Assembly: GCF_047922965.1 (NCBI RefSeq) | Contig: NZ_CP150481.1 | Location: forward strand, 2,790,001-2,854,000 | Length of the DNA: 64,000 bases | DNA from: Neptunicella plasticusilytica | Lineage (GTDB): Bacteria; Pseudomonadota; Gammaproteobacteria; Enterobacterales; Alteromonadaceae | Reading direction: 5' to 3' | Shown: piece by piece, positions 8,613 through 17,932 of the stretch | Layout: every line of letters starts with the position of its first letter | Position numbering within the stretch: the first letter of the stretch is position 1 | Notes under the pieces: generated by a model | What the model saw: the letters and a program-made list of their open reading frames with translations, nothing else | Database searches by the model: none | Told to the model about the DNA's origin: nothing | Translations under genes and position numbers: made by a program

Positions 8613-8669
8613 GTTTCAGTTTGCAATTAAAGTTCAGTTTTAACGACTAATAAAATAACGAGATGTGCA

Positions 8670-10280
8670 ATGAGTTTATCCCAATTAAGCCAACAACCCG
8701 GCAAGGTAGAGAGTCTGATACGCTCGGTTCCCTACGTCGCCGAACCACTGAGCTTGTACCGTCAGCTCTGCTCGAAGCGGCAGCATAATCTGTTGCTGGA
8801 ATCGGCAGAAATCAACAGCAAAGACGATCTGCAAAGTTTGATTTTAGTCGACGCTGCCGTCAGGTTGGAATGCAATGGTAATCAGGTAACCTGTAGCGCT
8901 TTAACCGATAATGGCACCGCAGTACTTAGCTTGCTGCAGCAACATTGCAGTAATGCCACAGCCGAATTGACCGACAAACAACTGGTATTGTCATTCAACG
9001 CTGTCGAGGCCGACCTGGATGAAGATTCGCGCCTCAAAGCACAGTCGGTTTTTGATACCCTGCGACATATTATCCAGCAAATAAAGCCGCTACGCGATCA
9101 TCCTGATGCGTTATTTTTAGGCGGGGCTTTTGCTTACGATATGCTGGCCACCTTTGAAAAATTACCCGACGTCCCGGATAGTTTAAACAGCTGCCCCGAT
9201 TTTGTTTTCTATCTGGCTGAGACGCTAATCCTAATTGACCACCAACAGCAAACCACTGACGTCATTGGCAGCGTATTTAGCGGATCTGAGGTGGCCAATC
9301 AATATTTTATTGTCAGCCAGCGGCTGGAGCATATTCAGCAACAAATTAGCCAAGTCCACGAGATTGACGACAAACCAGAACAAACCGTAACGCTCGACCA
9401 GCTGCAAATAGACAAAAGCGACGCACAATACAAACAGGATGTCGGCCTGTTAAAACAACACATTCTATGCGGCGATATTTTTCAGGTGGTGCCATCACGT
9501 ATTTTCAGCCTGCCCTGCCCTAATCCCTATCTCACTTACCAGCAGCTCAAACTGCAAAATCCCAGCCCCTATATGTTTTATTTGCAAGATGGAGACTTTT
9601 GTTTGTTTGGTGCCTCGCCTGAATCGGCGCTGAAATATCATCGCGAGTCCAATCAGGTTGAAATATATCCTATTGCAGGTACCCGGCCGCGGGGGTTTAA
9701 CAGCAAAGGCGAGATCGATCCGGATCTGGATAGCCGTATTGAACTGGACTTGCGCCAGGACGAAAAAGAAAAAGCCGAGCATATTATGCTGGTAGATCTT
9801 GCCCGTAATGATTTGGCCCGAGTGTGTGAACCGGGCAGCCGTTATGTCAGTGACCTACTCCAGGTGGACCGCTATTCGCAAGTGATGCATCTGGTATCAC
9901 GAGTTGTAGGACAACTACGCCACGATCTGGATGCGCTGCATGCCTATCAGGCCTGTATGAATATGGGCACGCTGGTCGGCGCGCCCAAAGTCAGTGCTGC
10001 CGGACTGATTCGTCAAGTCGAGAAACAACGGCGTGGCAGTTACGGCGGTGCTGTCGGTTACCTCAATGGCCAGGGTGATATGGATACCTGTATCGTGATC
10101 CGTTCCGCCTTTGTCAAAAACGGCATGGCACATATTCAGGCGGGAGCCGGCGTGGTATATGATTCCGATCCGCAATCCGAAGCTAATGAAACGCGCAGTA
10201 AGGCTCAGGCGGTAATCCGCGCTATTGTGGCCGCACATGATGCACCATCCAGCCATATTGGAGGCTCCAACAATGTCTAG
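8670..10280 (+). CDS. trpE: Anthranilate synthase component I
   Basis: 536 residues. N-terminal regulatory region carries LLESAE (residues 42-47), the Trp feedback-binding motif of TrpE; the C-terminal chorismate-binding domain shows GDIFQVVPSR, PIAGTRPRG, DEKEKAEHIMLVDLARND and GAPKVSA. TrpE converts chorismate plus ammonia to anthranilate in complex with TrpG. The presence of LLES and the operon context distinguish it from PabB. The 3' end overlaps trpG by 8 nt, suggesting coupled translation and equal subunit amounts. Expression should be set by the attenuator upstream. Confidence 0.97.
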   Translation: MSLSQLSQQPGKVESLIRSVPYVAEPLSLYRQLCSKRQHNLLLESAEINSKDDLQSLILVDAAVRLECNGNQVTCSALTDNGTAVLSLLQQHCSNATAELTDKQLVLSFNAVEADLDEDSRLKAQSVFDTLRHIIQQIKPLRDHPDALFLGGAFAYDMLATFEKLPDVPDSLNSCPDFVFYLAETLILIDHQQQTTDVIGSVFSGSEVANQYFIVSQRLEHIQQQISQVHEIDDKPEQTVTLDQLQIDKSDAQYKQDVGLLKQHILCGDIFQVVPSRIFSLPCPNPYLTYQQLKLQNPSPYMFYLQDGDFCLFGASPESALKYHRESNQVEIYPIAGTRPRGFNSKGEIDPDLDSRIELDLRQDEKEKAEHIMLVDLARNDLARVCEPGSRYVSDLLQVDRYSQVMHLVSRVVGQLRHDLDALHAYQACMNMGTLVGAPKVSAAGLIRQVEKQRRGSYGGAVGYLNGQGDMDTCIVIRSAFVKNGMAHIQAGAGVVYDSDPQSEANETRSKAQAVIRAIVAAHDAPSSHIGGSNNV

Positions 10281-10875
10281 TCAAACTGCGCCTACCTTAT
10301 TTTTACTGGATAACTTTGATTCCTTCAGTTACAACCTGGTGGATGAAATGCGCAAGCTGGGTTACGCCATGCAGGTTTATCGCAATAATGTCAGCGCCGA
10401 CAAAATTGTTGAAAAAATGCAGCAAGTTGGCAATCGGGCGATATTAATTTTGTCCCCGGGTCCCGGCACACCTTCCGCTGCGGGCTGTATGCCCGAATTA
10501 TTAAAGCAGGTTCAGGGGCTTTTTCCGGTTTTGGGCATCTGCCTGGGTCATCAGGCTATTGTCGAACATTATGGTGGCTCAGTCGGAAAGTCATCCGAAG
10601 TGATCCACGGCAAATCCTCGCTGATTCAGCATTGCGGTGACAAAATGTTTGCCGGATTGCAGCACCCCTTGCCGGTCGCCCGCTACCATTCGTTGATGGC
10701 CACTAGATTACCTGACAATTTACAAACCTTGGCCAGCTTTGCCGATATCCCCATGGCAGTGTATCAACCACAGGACAAAATGCTCGGATTCCAGTTTCAT
10801 CCGGAGTCAATTCTGACCAGTCAGGGCAGTCTGTTGCTGACCCAAAGTATTCAATTTCTTGCCAAGGACGCATGA
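10273..10875 (+). CDS. trpG: Anthranilate synthase component II (glutamine amidotransferase)
   Basis: 200 residues, stand-alone class I glutamine amidotransferase. Catalytic Cys90 in GICLGHQ and His176/Glu178 in FQFHPES are intact. It supplies ammonia from glutamine to TrpE. In E. coli this domain is fused to TrpD; here it is separate. I chose the ATG at 10273, which has GGAGGC about 8 nt upstream and matches the family N-terminus (LFLLDNFDSFSYNL); an in-frame start at 10225 would add 16 residues lying wholly inside trpE. Confidence 0.95.
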   Translation: MSSQTAPTLFLLDNFDSFSYNLVDEMRKLGYAMQVYRNNVSADKIVEKMQQVGNRAILILSPGPGTPSAAGCMPELLKQVQGLFPVLGICLGHQAIVEHYGGSVGKSSEVIHGKSSLIQHCGDKMFAGLQHPLPVARYHSLMATRLPDNLQTLASFADIPMAVYQPQDKMLGFQFHPESILTSQGSLLLTQSIQFLAKDA

Positions 10876-10876
10876 T

Positions 10877-11884
10877 ATGCACAATTTATTTGAACAACTC
10901 TATCAAGGTAATCCGCTGTCACAGCAACAAAGCCAGACATTTTTCAGCCAGGTGGTTCAAGGGGAAATCGACGAAATCCTGTTATCTGCCATGCTAACCG
11001 CGCTGAAGTTCCAGGGTGAAACGCCGGCAGAACTGGCGGGAGCGGCAGCCGCACTAATCGACAATGCCACGGCGTTTAAGCGCCCTGATTATGACTTTGC
11101 CGATATTGTCGGTACCGGAGGCGACGGTCACAACACCATTAATATCTCTTCGGCCTCTGCCATTGTTGCTGCAGCCTGTGGGGTTAAAGTGGCTAAACAT
11201 GGCAACCGCAGTGTATCCAGTCAATCAGGCTCTGCCGACTTGTTTACCGCCTTTGGCCTTAACTTGATGATGGAACCGCAAACCGCCAAACGATGTCTGG
11301 ACGAAGCTAACTTGTGCTTTCTGTTTGCCCCTCGCTACCATGCAGGCATCAAACACGCGATGAATGTCAGACAAACGCTGAAAAGTCGCACCATCTTCAA
11401 TCTACTGGGGCCGTTGGTGAATCCGGCACGGCCCAGTCACATTATGATTGGTGTCTACCACGCCGATTTATTGATGCCCTTTGCGCAAACACTCAAACTG
11501 CTGGGCTATCAAAATGCGCTATTGGTGCATGGCAGTGGGCTGGATGAAGTTGCGCTGCACGGTCCGACCGAAATTGTCACCTTGCAAGATGGTGACATGA
11601 ATGCCGAAACCATTTATCCGCTTGAATTTGGTTTACAGGAATATCCATTGGAAGCGATTAAAGGCGGCGATCCTGAGCATAATAGGCAGTTGATTCAAGC
11701 CATCCTGGAGGGTCAAGGCCAACCAGCTCATAACGCTGCGGTGGCAGCAAATGTGGCAATGCTGCTTAAGTTGACCGGTAAAGTAGATAATCTGAAACAA
11801 GGTACGGATATGGCACTTGCAACCATCAAATCAGGTAAAGCGATACAAACCATCAATCTAGCAGCGGAGATCAGCCGTGGCTAA
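10877..11884 (+). CDS. trpD: Anthranilate phosphoribosyltransferase
   Basis: 335 residues. Signature VGTGGDGHNTINIS (phosphoribosyl pyrophosphate site), KHGNRSVSSQSGSAD and FNLLGPLVNPA are present. The enzyme joins anthranilate to phosphoribosyl pyrophosphate. Start set at ATG 10877, one base after the trpG stop and with AAGGA 9 nt upstream; a TTG at 10859 is in frame but less likely. The 3' end overlaps trpC-F by 8 nt. Confidence 0.96.
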   Translation: MHNLFEQLYQGNPLSQQQSQTFFSQVVQGEIDEILLSAMLTALKFQGETPAELAGAAAALIDNATAFKRPDYDFADIVGTGGDGHNTINISSASAIVAAACGVKVAKHGNRSVSSQSGSADLFTAFGLNLMMEPQTAKRCLDEANLCFLFAPRYHAGIKHAMNVRQTLKSRTIFNLLGPLVNPARPSHIMIGVYHADLLMPFAQTLKLLGYQNALLVHGSGLDEVALHGPTEIVTLQDGDMNAETIYPLEFGLQEYPLEAIKGGDPEHNRQLIQAILEGQGQPAHNAAVAANVAMLLKLTGKVDNLKQGTDMALATIKSGKAIQTINLAAEISRG

Positions 11885-13250
11885 TGTATTGGAAAAAATC
11901 TGTGCCAATAAAGCCGAAGAGCTGGTCAAACTGAAACAGCAGTTACCGTTGGACAGTTTTATCAAAACCTTAACTCCGTCTGACCGAAGTATGTTTGCTG
12001 CCCTTAGCCAGCCTAATGCCGGTTTTATTCTGGAATGTAAAAAGGCATCTCCCTCTAAAGGCCTAATCAGGGAAAACTTCGATCTGGATGAAATTATTGC
12101 CGCCTATTCGCCTTATGCGGCAGCCATTTCAGTATTAACCGATAAAAAATATTTCTCCGGCAGTTTTGATTATTTGCGCTACGTGCGCGAACGGGTTTCC
12201 CAACCGGTACTGAATAAAGATTTTTTTATCGATCCCTATCAGGTGCACTTAGCTCGCTACCACAACGCTGATGCGATTTTACTGATGTTATCGGTACTGG
12301 ATGACACCACTTACACCGAAATGGCGAACCTGGCAGAACGTTATCGACTGGATGTACTGACAGAAGTCAGCAATGAGCAAGAGGCCCATCGAGCCTGCCG
12401 TCTGGGCGCCAAAATCATCGGTATCAATAATCGCGATTTACGTGATTTAAGCACTAATTTAAATACCACCTTCCGTTTGGCACCATTACTGCCTAAAGAC
12501 GCGATTTTAATCAGCGAGTCTGGTATTTATACCCATAGTGATGTGCGCAAACTGGCTCCGGTGGTCAATGGCTTTTTGGTTGGCAGTAGTTTGATGGCCG
12601 AACAGAATGTCGCCAAAGCAGTACAAAAACTGCTGTACGGCAAGGTGAAAATTTGCGGTATTACCAATAAAGAAGATGGCATTAAAGTACAACAATCTCC
12701 TGCCAGCTATGCCGGTCTGATCTTTGCTGAAAAATCACCACGTTGTATCAGTTTATCGCAAGCCAAACAGATTACCGATAATGCCCCACAGGATTATGTC
12801 GGCGTGTTTGTTAACCAGCCTGTCGAATTTTTACTGGAAGCTGTGACTAGATTAAATCTATCCGCTGTTCAACTGCATGGCGGCGAAGATCAGGATTATA
12901 TTGATCAGCTAAGGCAGCAGTTGCCGATTGATGTTGAAATATGGCAGGCCAAAGGTGTCACCACGCGATTACCTGAATTGGATAATACCAACGTTGACTA
13001 CTTTTTGCTGGATTGCCAAATAGGCCAGCAGACCGGCGGCACCGGACAAAGTTTCAACTGGCAGTTACTGTCGCAGTTGGCAGATAAATCCAGCCTGATA
13101 CTGGCCGGTGGATTAAGCCCGCAAAATATCAGGTCAGCCGCAATCATTGGAGCTGCCATTCTGGATGTTAACTCCGGTGTAGAGAGTCAACCTGGGCAAA
13201 AAGACGTAACCCGAATTAGCGAATTATTTAGCGAATTAAGAACATATTGA
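11877..13250 (+). CDS. trpCF: Bifunctional indole-3-glycerol phosphate synthase / phosphoribosylanthranilate isomerase
   Basis: 457 residues, two fused (beta/alpha)8 barrels. The TrpC half (about 1-250) shows LECKKASPSKGLIR, VLTDKKYFSGS, LNKDFFIDPYQ and ISESGI; the TrpF half (about 255-457) starts KVKICGITNKEDG and includes GVFVNQP, QLHGGED and GGTGQSFNW. TrpF isomerises phosphoribosylanthranilate and TrpC closes the indole ring. The fusion is as in E. coli and relatives. GTG start at 11877 overlaps trpD, with GGAG 7 nt upstream. Confidence 0.96.
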   Translation: MANVLEKICANKAEELVKLKQQLPLDSFIKTLTPSDRSMFAALSQPNAGFILECKKASPSKGLIRENFDLDEIIAAYSPYAAAISVLTDKKYFSGSFDYLRYVRERVSQPVLNKDFFIDPYQVHLARYHNADAILLMLSVLDDTTYTEMANLAERYRLDVLTEVSNEQEAHRACRLGAKIIGINNRDLRDLSTNLNTTFRLAPLLPKDAILISESGIYTHSDVRKLAPVVNGFLVGSSLMAEQNVAKAVQKLLYGKVKICGITNKEDGIKVQQSPASYAGLIFAEKSPRCISLSQAKQITDNAPQDYVGVFVNQPVEFLLEAVTRLNLSAVQLHGGEDQDYIDQLRQQLPIDVEIWQAKGVTTRLPELDNTNVDYFLLDCQIGQQTGGTGQSFNWQLLSQLADKSSLILAGGLSPQNIRSAAIIGAAILDVNSGVESQPGQKDVTRISELFSELRTY

Positions 13251-13257
13251 GGACAGC

Positions 13258-14454
13258 ATGAGCAATAAACTCGATCCCAAATTTGGCCAGTACGGCGGGA
13301 TGTACGTACCGGAACTACTCATCCCCGCCCTGGATCAACTTGAACAGGCATTTATCGACGCCCAGCAGGATCCCGAATTCCAGCAAGAATTTATCAGCCT
13401 GCTAAAAGATTATGCAGGTCGACCGACACCACTGACCAAAGTCAGGAATATCGTCAGTAACCCTAAGGTCAGTCTGTATTTAAAACGCGAAGATCTGTTA
13501 CACGGTGGTGCGCATAAAACCAATCAGGTTTTAGGACAGGCCTTGCTTACCAAACGCATGGGCAAAACCCACGTGATTGCTGAAACCGGAGCCGGGCAAC
13601 ACGGCACCGCCACAGCACTGGCCTGTGCGCTGTTAGGTTTGAAAGCGCGCATTTACATGGGCGCCAAGGATGTGGAACGCCAAGCCCCAAATGTGTTCCG
13701 GATGCGTTTGATGGGCGCTGAAGTGATCCCTGTGGATGCCGGTTCCGGCACCTTGAAAGACGCCGTCAACGAAGCTTTGCGGGACTGGTCAGGCAGCTAT
13801 GAAAACGCCCATTATTTGCTAGGCACCGCAGCCGGACCTCATCCTTTCCCCACAATAGTGCGCGAATTTCATCGCATGATTGGCGAGGAAGTGCGTGAAC
13901 AAATCATCCAAAAAGAGGGACGCTTACCCGATTCTATTGTCGCTTGCGTGGGTGGTGGTTCCAACGCCATCGGTATATTTGCCGATTTTATTGACTCACC
14001 GGAAGTGGCATTAATTGGTGTTGAGCCTGCCGGAAAAGGCATCGACACCAATCAGCATGGCGCCGCTATTGCCACCGGCAGTTCCGGCATATTACACGGC
14101 GCGCACAGTTACATTATGCAAGATCGAGATGGTCAGATAGAAGAATCCTATTCGGTGTCGGCCGGACTGGATTATCCGGCAGTGGGGCCACAGCATGCCC
14201 ATTTACACGATATAGGTCGAGCCCAGTATACTTCGGTAACCGATGATGAAGCGCTGGAAGCGTTTCAGTTATTGGCCCGCAAGGAAGGGATTATTCCCGC
14301 TTTAGAATCCTCCCATGCTTTGGCTCATGCCCTAAAAATGGCCGAGCAAGCGGATAAAGAGACCATTATCGTAGTAAACCTATCCGGCCGGGGTGACAAG
14401 GATATTGATCATGTACAAAAGATCCTGAAGGGAGAACATCAAAGTGGAGAATAA
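13258..14454 (+). CDS. trpB: Tryptophan synthase beta subunit
   Basis: 398 residues, the usual length. PLP-binding Lys87 lies in GGAHKTNQ, and the phosphate-binding VGGGSNAIG and the ETGAGQHG segment are intact. TrpB condenses indole with serine. ATG with GAGGA upstream, 7 bp after trpC-F; overlaps trpA by 11 nt. Confidence 0.98.
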   Translation: MSNKLDPKFGQYGGMYVPELLIPALDQLEQAFIDAQQDPEFQQEFISLLKDYAGRPTPLTKVRNIVSNPKVSLYLKREDLLHGGAHKTNQVLGQALLTKRMGKTHVIAETGAGQHGTATALACALLGLKARIYMGAKDVERQAPNVFRMRLMGAEVIPVDAGSGTLKDAVNEALRDWSGSYENAHYLLGTAAGPHPFPTIVREFHRMIGEEVREQIIQKEGRLPDSIVACVGGGSNAIGIFADFIDSPEVALIGVEPAGKGIDTNQHGAAIATGSSGILHGAHSYIMQDRDGQIEESYSVSAGLDYPAVGPQHAHLHDIGRAQYTSVTDDEALEAFQLLARKEGIIPALESSHALAHALKMAEQADKETIIVVNLSGRGDKDIDHVQKILKGEHQSGE

Positions 14455-15262
14455 TACCTTGGACAGATATGCCGATTTATTCAACCAGCTTAAAACCAAA
14501 AATGAAGGCGCTTTTGTGCCCTTCGTGATGTTAGGCGATCCGGATATCGATACCAGCTTCGAGATCATCTGTACCTTGGTCGACAATGGAGCCGACGCAT
14601 TAGAACTGGGCTTTCCCTATTCTGATCCTATCGCCGATGGCCCCACCATCCAGCTGGCCAGTATTCGAGCGCTGGGACAACATATTCGTCCCGATGACTG
14701 TTTTGACATTATCCAGCGGGTTCGACAGCGCTATCCACATATTGCCATTGGACTATTACTGTACAGCAATCTGGTGTTTAAACGCGGCATTAACGCTTTT
14801 TACCAAACCGCGGCACAACATGGCGTAGATTCAATTCTGTTAGCCGATGTACCACTGCGTGAGGGAGAGCCTTTCCGACTCGCTGCCCGTGAGCACGGCA
14901 TAAAACAGATATTAATTGCTCCGCCCAATGCCAGTGAAGATGCCTTAGCCGACATTGCTCGCAATACTCAAGGTTATACATATTTGTTGGGGCGCGCCGG
15001 TGTAACTGGCACCGAATCGACAGCGACCACACCGGTCACCGAACTGGTCAATAAACTCAATCAACACCATGCCGCTCCAGCCATAATAGGTTTTGGTATA
15101 TCCAAACCCGAGCATGTAAAAGCCGCCATTGCGGCAGGCGCTGCGGGGGCGATTGCGGGTTCAGCCACGGTTAACATTATCAATGATAATTTGTCCGACA
15201 AGAGCGCCTTACACAGCAAATTGGCTGATTTTGTCCGGCAAATGAAAGCTGCAACAAGGTGA
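14444..15262 (+). CDS. trpA: Tryptophan synthase alpha subunit
   Basis: 272 residues. Catalytic Glu54 (LELGFPYSDP) and Asp65 (ADGPTIQ) match the Glu49/Asp60 pair of Salmonella TrpA; the C-terminal GFGISKPEH and AAGAAGAIAGSA phosphate-binding loops are present. It cleaves indole-3-glycerol phosphate and channels indole to TrpB. GTG start at 14444 inside the trpB end, with AAGGGAG 9 nt upstream. Confidence 0.97.
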   Translation: MENNTLDRYADLFNQLKTKNEGAFVPFVMLGDPDIDTSFEIICTLVDNGADALELGFPYSDPIADGPTIQLASIRALGQHIRPDDCFDIIQRVRQRYPHIAIGLLLYSNLVFKRGINAFYQTAAQHGVDSILLADVPLREGEPFRLAAREHGIKQILIAPPNASEDALADIARNTQGYTYLLGRAGVTGTESTATTPVTELVNKLNQHHAAPAIIGFGISKPEHVKAAIAAGAAGAIAGSATVNIINDNLSDKSALHSKLADFVRQMKAATR

Positions 15263-15268
15263 AACAAA

Positions 15269-15325
15269 GTTATCGGAACGGATAGCTAACCAGTCGGTCA
15301 AACTGTGTTAGTATCCGAACCGAAC
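15269..15325 (+). other. Long imperfect hairpin between trpA and yciB
   Basis: Left arm 15269-15290 and right arm 15307-15325 are near-complementary (core CGGATA...CTAAC with GTTAG.TATCCG), and the inner CAGT/ACTG (15291-15294, 15302-15305) extends the stem around a 7-nt loop. There is no T-run after it, so it is not a typical intrinsic terminator; an RNA-processing or stability role at the operon end is inference. Confidence 0.55.
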
Positions 15326-15348
15326 TGCTTTATAACTAGAGGATCCAG

Positions 15349-15903
15349 ATGCAGGCTTTAGTCGAGTTTTTACCGCTGCTGATATTTTTCGTGTTTTATA
15401 AGACACATGATATTTTCTGGGCAACCGGTGCCCTGATGATCGCTTTTACACTGCAACTCGTAGTGACCTATATTTTAAAAAAACAAATCACCAAACAGCA
15501 ATGGATCTTCTTTGCCATAGTGATGATATTTGGTGGTTTTACCCTGTTCCTGCGCGATGAAACTTTCATTATGTGGAAACCTACAGTGGTTTATCTGATA
15601 TTTGCCGCAGTGTTATTTGGTAGTCAAATCATTAAGCGCCCTGCGTTAAAACAAATGATGGAATCGGCTATTCAGCTGCCGGATAATATCTGGAACCGGG
15701 TTAATCTGGCCTGGGGCATCTTTTTCCTGCTAGCGGCCATCGTTAATCTTTTGGTAGCCTATGAATACACGCAAGAACAATGGGTGAATTTCAAGGTATT
15801 CTGGATGACCGCCGCCAGTCTGGTATTTACCGTGCTGACCATTGCCTACCTGTACCGCTATCTGCCCACAGACCAGCACTCGAACGAACAAGAGAAAAAA
15901 TAA
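15349..15903 (+). CDS. yciB: Inner-membrane septation protein YciB (IspZ family)
   Basis: 184 residues, highly hydrophobic with about five transmembrane segments. The start MQALVEFLPLLIFFVFYKTHDIF and the later RPALKQMM and WNRVNLAWGIFFLLAAIVN are typical of the YciB/IspZ family, which affects cell-envelope synthesis and division; its biochemical function is not settled. AGAGGA precedes the ATG at 15349. Followed by yciI after 2 bp, as in E. coli. Confidence 0.92.
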   Translation: MQALVEFLPLLIFFVFYKTHDIFWATGALMIAFTLQLVVTYILKKQITKQQWIFFAIVMIFGGFTLFLRDETFIMWKPTVVYLIFAAVLFGSQIIKRPALKQMMESAIQLPDNIWNRVNLAWGIFFLLAAIVNLLVAYEYTQEQWVNFKVFWMTAASLVFTVLTIAYLYRYLPTDQHSNEQEKK

Positions 15904-15905
15904 TA

Positions 15906-16205
15906 ATGTGGTATATGATTTACGCCGAAGACCGAGCTAATTCTTTGCAGGCGCGTTTGAAAGCGCGCCCGGATCATCTGGAAAGATTACAACAACTTAA
16001 ACAGCAAGGTCGATTGCTGATTGCTGGCCCCACTCCAGCCATTGACAGCGGCGATCCGGGCGAAGCCGGTTTTAGCGGTTCATTGGTGGTGGCTGAATTT
16101 TCAAGCCTGATTGAAGCACAGCAATGGGCGGATAACGACCCTTATATTGACGCGGGTGTCTATGCCAAGGTCACGGTTAAACCCTATAAAAAGGTACTAC
16201 CTTAA
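15906..16205 (+). CDS. yciI: YciI-family protein
   Basis: 99 residues of the small ferredoxin-like YciI fold: MWYMIYAEDRANSL, RLLIAGPTPAID and the EAQQWADNDPY segment are conserved. YciI proteins have a putative His/Asp site but no firmly known reaction in this group. ATG at 15906, 2 bp after the yciB stop, so the two genes are probably co-translated. Confidence 0.9.
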   Translation: MWYMIYAEDRANSLQARLKARPDHLERLQQLKQQGRLLIAGPTPAIDSGDPGEAGFSGSLVVAEFSSLIEAQQWADNDPYIDAGVYAKVTVKPYKKVLP

Positions 16206-16211
16206 TTTCTG

Positions 16212-16625
16212 ATGATTAGAGTTAACGACTTTATTGTCCTGGCAGACGATGAAATAGATATGACGGCCATCCGCGCTCAGGGTGCGGGAGGACAAAATGT
16301 TAATAAAGTCGCCTCGGCGATTCATCTCCGTTTTGATATCAATGCTTCTTCCTTACCGGATTTTTACAAACAAAAATTACTGGCGATGAAAGATTCACGC
16401 GTGACTCAAGACGGTATTCTGGTAATTAAAGCGCAGGCCCATCGCACTCAGGACATGAATCGTCAGGACGCCCAGCAACGGCTGGTCGAGATTATTTTAC
16501 AGGCCGGTAAAACCCAAAAAGCACGCCGTCCAACCAAACCCAGTAAAGCCTCACAGACCAAACGAATGGACAGCAAAACCAAATCCGGCCAAAAGAAACA
16601 ACTGCGCAAAAAAGTCGATTTTTAG
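16212..16625 (+). CDS. arfB: Alternative ribosome-rescue factor ArfB (YaeJ), peptidyl-tRNA hydrolase
   Basis: 137 residues. The N-terminal catalytic domain carries the GGQ motif (residues 26-28, in QGAGGQNVNKVAS), and the C-terminal 40 residues are a basic, disordered tail rich in Lys, Arg, Thr and Ser that in ArfB enters the empty mRNA channel. The short length, lacking codon-recognition domains, fits ArfB rather than RF1/RF2. It hydrolyses peptidyl-tRNA on stalled ribosomes. Follows yciI by 6 bp; ends 4 bp inside the convergent acyltransferase gene. Confidence 0.92.
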   Translation: MIRVNDFIVLADDEIDMTAIRAQGAGGQNVNKVASAIHLRFDINASSLPDFYKQKLLAMKDSRVTQDGILVIKAQAHRTQDMNRQDAQQRLVEIILQAGKTQKARRPTKPSKASQTKRMDSKTKSGQKKQLRKKVDF

Positions 16626-17299
16626 GGCACAAATTCTAGCAAGCGCCTGTCCATATCAGCCATCACTTTGGCTTTAAAACTTTTCTCTGCCAGTTTTTCC
16701 AGTTGTAACTTGTATTTAGCAATATCCACCAGTTCCAGATTAGCTGATATGGTTTTAAACAAGCGTGGTAACTTGTCTCCTGGACTTTGAATGTGATGCA
16801 GTCCACCGCTGTAAACAAACAGGATCTTGCCTTTATGCAAGCGCTCCAGTATTTCCGCCACACCACCACGCACGTTCATTGGTTTACCATGTTTATCCAG
16901 ACCATTGGGGCGTTTCATTCGCCCTTCCGGCAAAATAGCGGTAATAACGTCATGACTGACATGGGACAAAAAGTGCTGCCACGATTCATCTTTTTTGCGC
17001 GTAATAGGGATTGCCTCGGGTAACAATGCCTTAAGCATTTTGCCGGCCAAAGGACGCTTCATGGTTATGTCGGCCCCCGGCACCACCACTTTGTGCGCAA
17101 TATCCCAGACCAGACGCCAACTGGCAAAGCGGATAAAAAGAGGCTCAAATAAACTGGTGTGATTAAGGAAAACGATAAGTTTCACTTTACTAAAGGACTC
17201 TTCCCGCTCATCACTCAGCCAGGTTCTGCTACCACGATAAAATAAATGCGACAGGATCTTGACCTTTGCCATTAATAAAAAACTGAGAAATTTGTACAT
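16622..17299 (-). CDS. PlsC-like 1-acyl-glycerol-3-phosphate acyltransferase family protein
   Basis: 225 residues. The acyltransferase box appears as NHTSLFEP (about 46-53), an HX4D-type motif with Glu in place of Asp, and LPEGRMKRP (about 124-132) stands where PlsC-type enzymes have their substrate-binding FPEGTR. The N-terminus is hydrophobic, suggesting inner-membrane association. A lysophospholipid or other acyl transfer is inferred; the Glu substitution and divergent motifs make the exact substrate unclear. Monocistronic, convergent with arfB. Confidence 0.7.
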   Translation of the reverse strand: MYKFLSFLLMAKVKILSHLFYRGSRTWLSDEREESFSKVKLIVFLNHTSLFEPLFIRFASWRLVWDIAHKVVVPGADITMKRPLAGKMLKALLPEAIPITRKKDESWQHFLSHVSHDVITAILPEGRMKRPNGLDKHGKPMNVRGGVAEILERLHKGKILFVYSGGLHHIQSPGDKLPRLFKTISANLELVDIAKYKLQLEKLAEKSFKAKVMADMDRRLLEFVP

Positions 17300-17448
17300 A
17301 ACACCTATGACATTAGTGCCGATATGAAGGGCAATATTTTACTCGATAAAACATGACCAAGTCACCTTCACCAAAATTTTTATCAATTTACTTTAGTTTT
17401 ATTGCAGCTTGCCGATAGCCAATCTGAGAGTAATAAGAGGTGTAATCA

Positions 17449-17889
17449 ATGGCAACAACGATCCCGTTCAAGACTGGAAAAATAGCAGCGATGCTATTGT
17501 TAGCTGTAGTTACGTTACTCACCCAGTCTGGCTGTATGCAAGGCCAGACTTATGCCTCAACGCCTGAAGGCGATGCTCCCTCAGCATCAGTACCGGACAA
17601 TACCCTAAAAATTGTTAACGGGGTCTTTTATACCTCCCTGACCCGCAGCAATTGGTATTACAAGGGCGCCCGTGCGTTTAACGGCACCATCAATGCGTAT
17701 ATCGAAGCTCCCGGTGAGTTAGAAATGAATAAGGCCAATTTGCAAGAATATATGCAGGTATCTATTTGCCCTGGCGTGGACAAACAGATGCTTTGGCAGC
17801 AATTGCACAACATAACCTTGAATGTTCATCTCTATACCGAAGGCAATCGTCGTGGTATCCGCACCGAATGTCGGAATCCCCTCGTATAA
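17449..17889 (+). CDS. Putative lipoprotein, unknown function
   Basis: 146 residues. A hydrophobic signal segment (about 11-25) ends in TQSGC, a plausible lipobox with Cys29. The mature part is short, has one Cys pair (in SICPG and TECRN) and no family I recognise. It stands alone between two leftward genes and is followed by a strong terminator. Confidence 0.7.
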   Translation: MATTIPFKTGKIAAMLLLAVVTLLTQSGCMQGQTYASTPEGDAPSASVPDNTLKIVNGVFYTSLTRSNWYYKGARAFNGTINAYIEAPGELEMNKANLQEYMQVSICPGVDKQMLWQQLHNITLNVHLYTEGNRRGIRTECRNPLV

Positions 17890-17905
17890 CCGGATTTCAT
17901 TTAAT

Positions 17906-17932
17906 CAAAAAAGGGCGTAAGCCCTTTTTTTA
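17906..17932. terminator. Bidirectional intrinsic terminator
   Basis: Stem AAGGGC/GCCCTT with a 3-4 nt loop, flanked by six A and seven T. It serves the lipoprotein gene ending at 17889 and, from the other strand, the protease gene ending at 17930. Confidence 0.85.

Noticed and set aside
8432..8650. 72-codon ORF over the trp leader
   Set aside because: It is out of frame with the real leader peptide and runs through the terminator; the 19-codon trpL explains the region.
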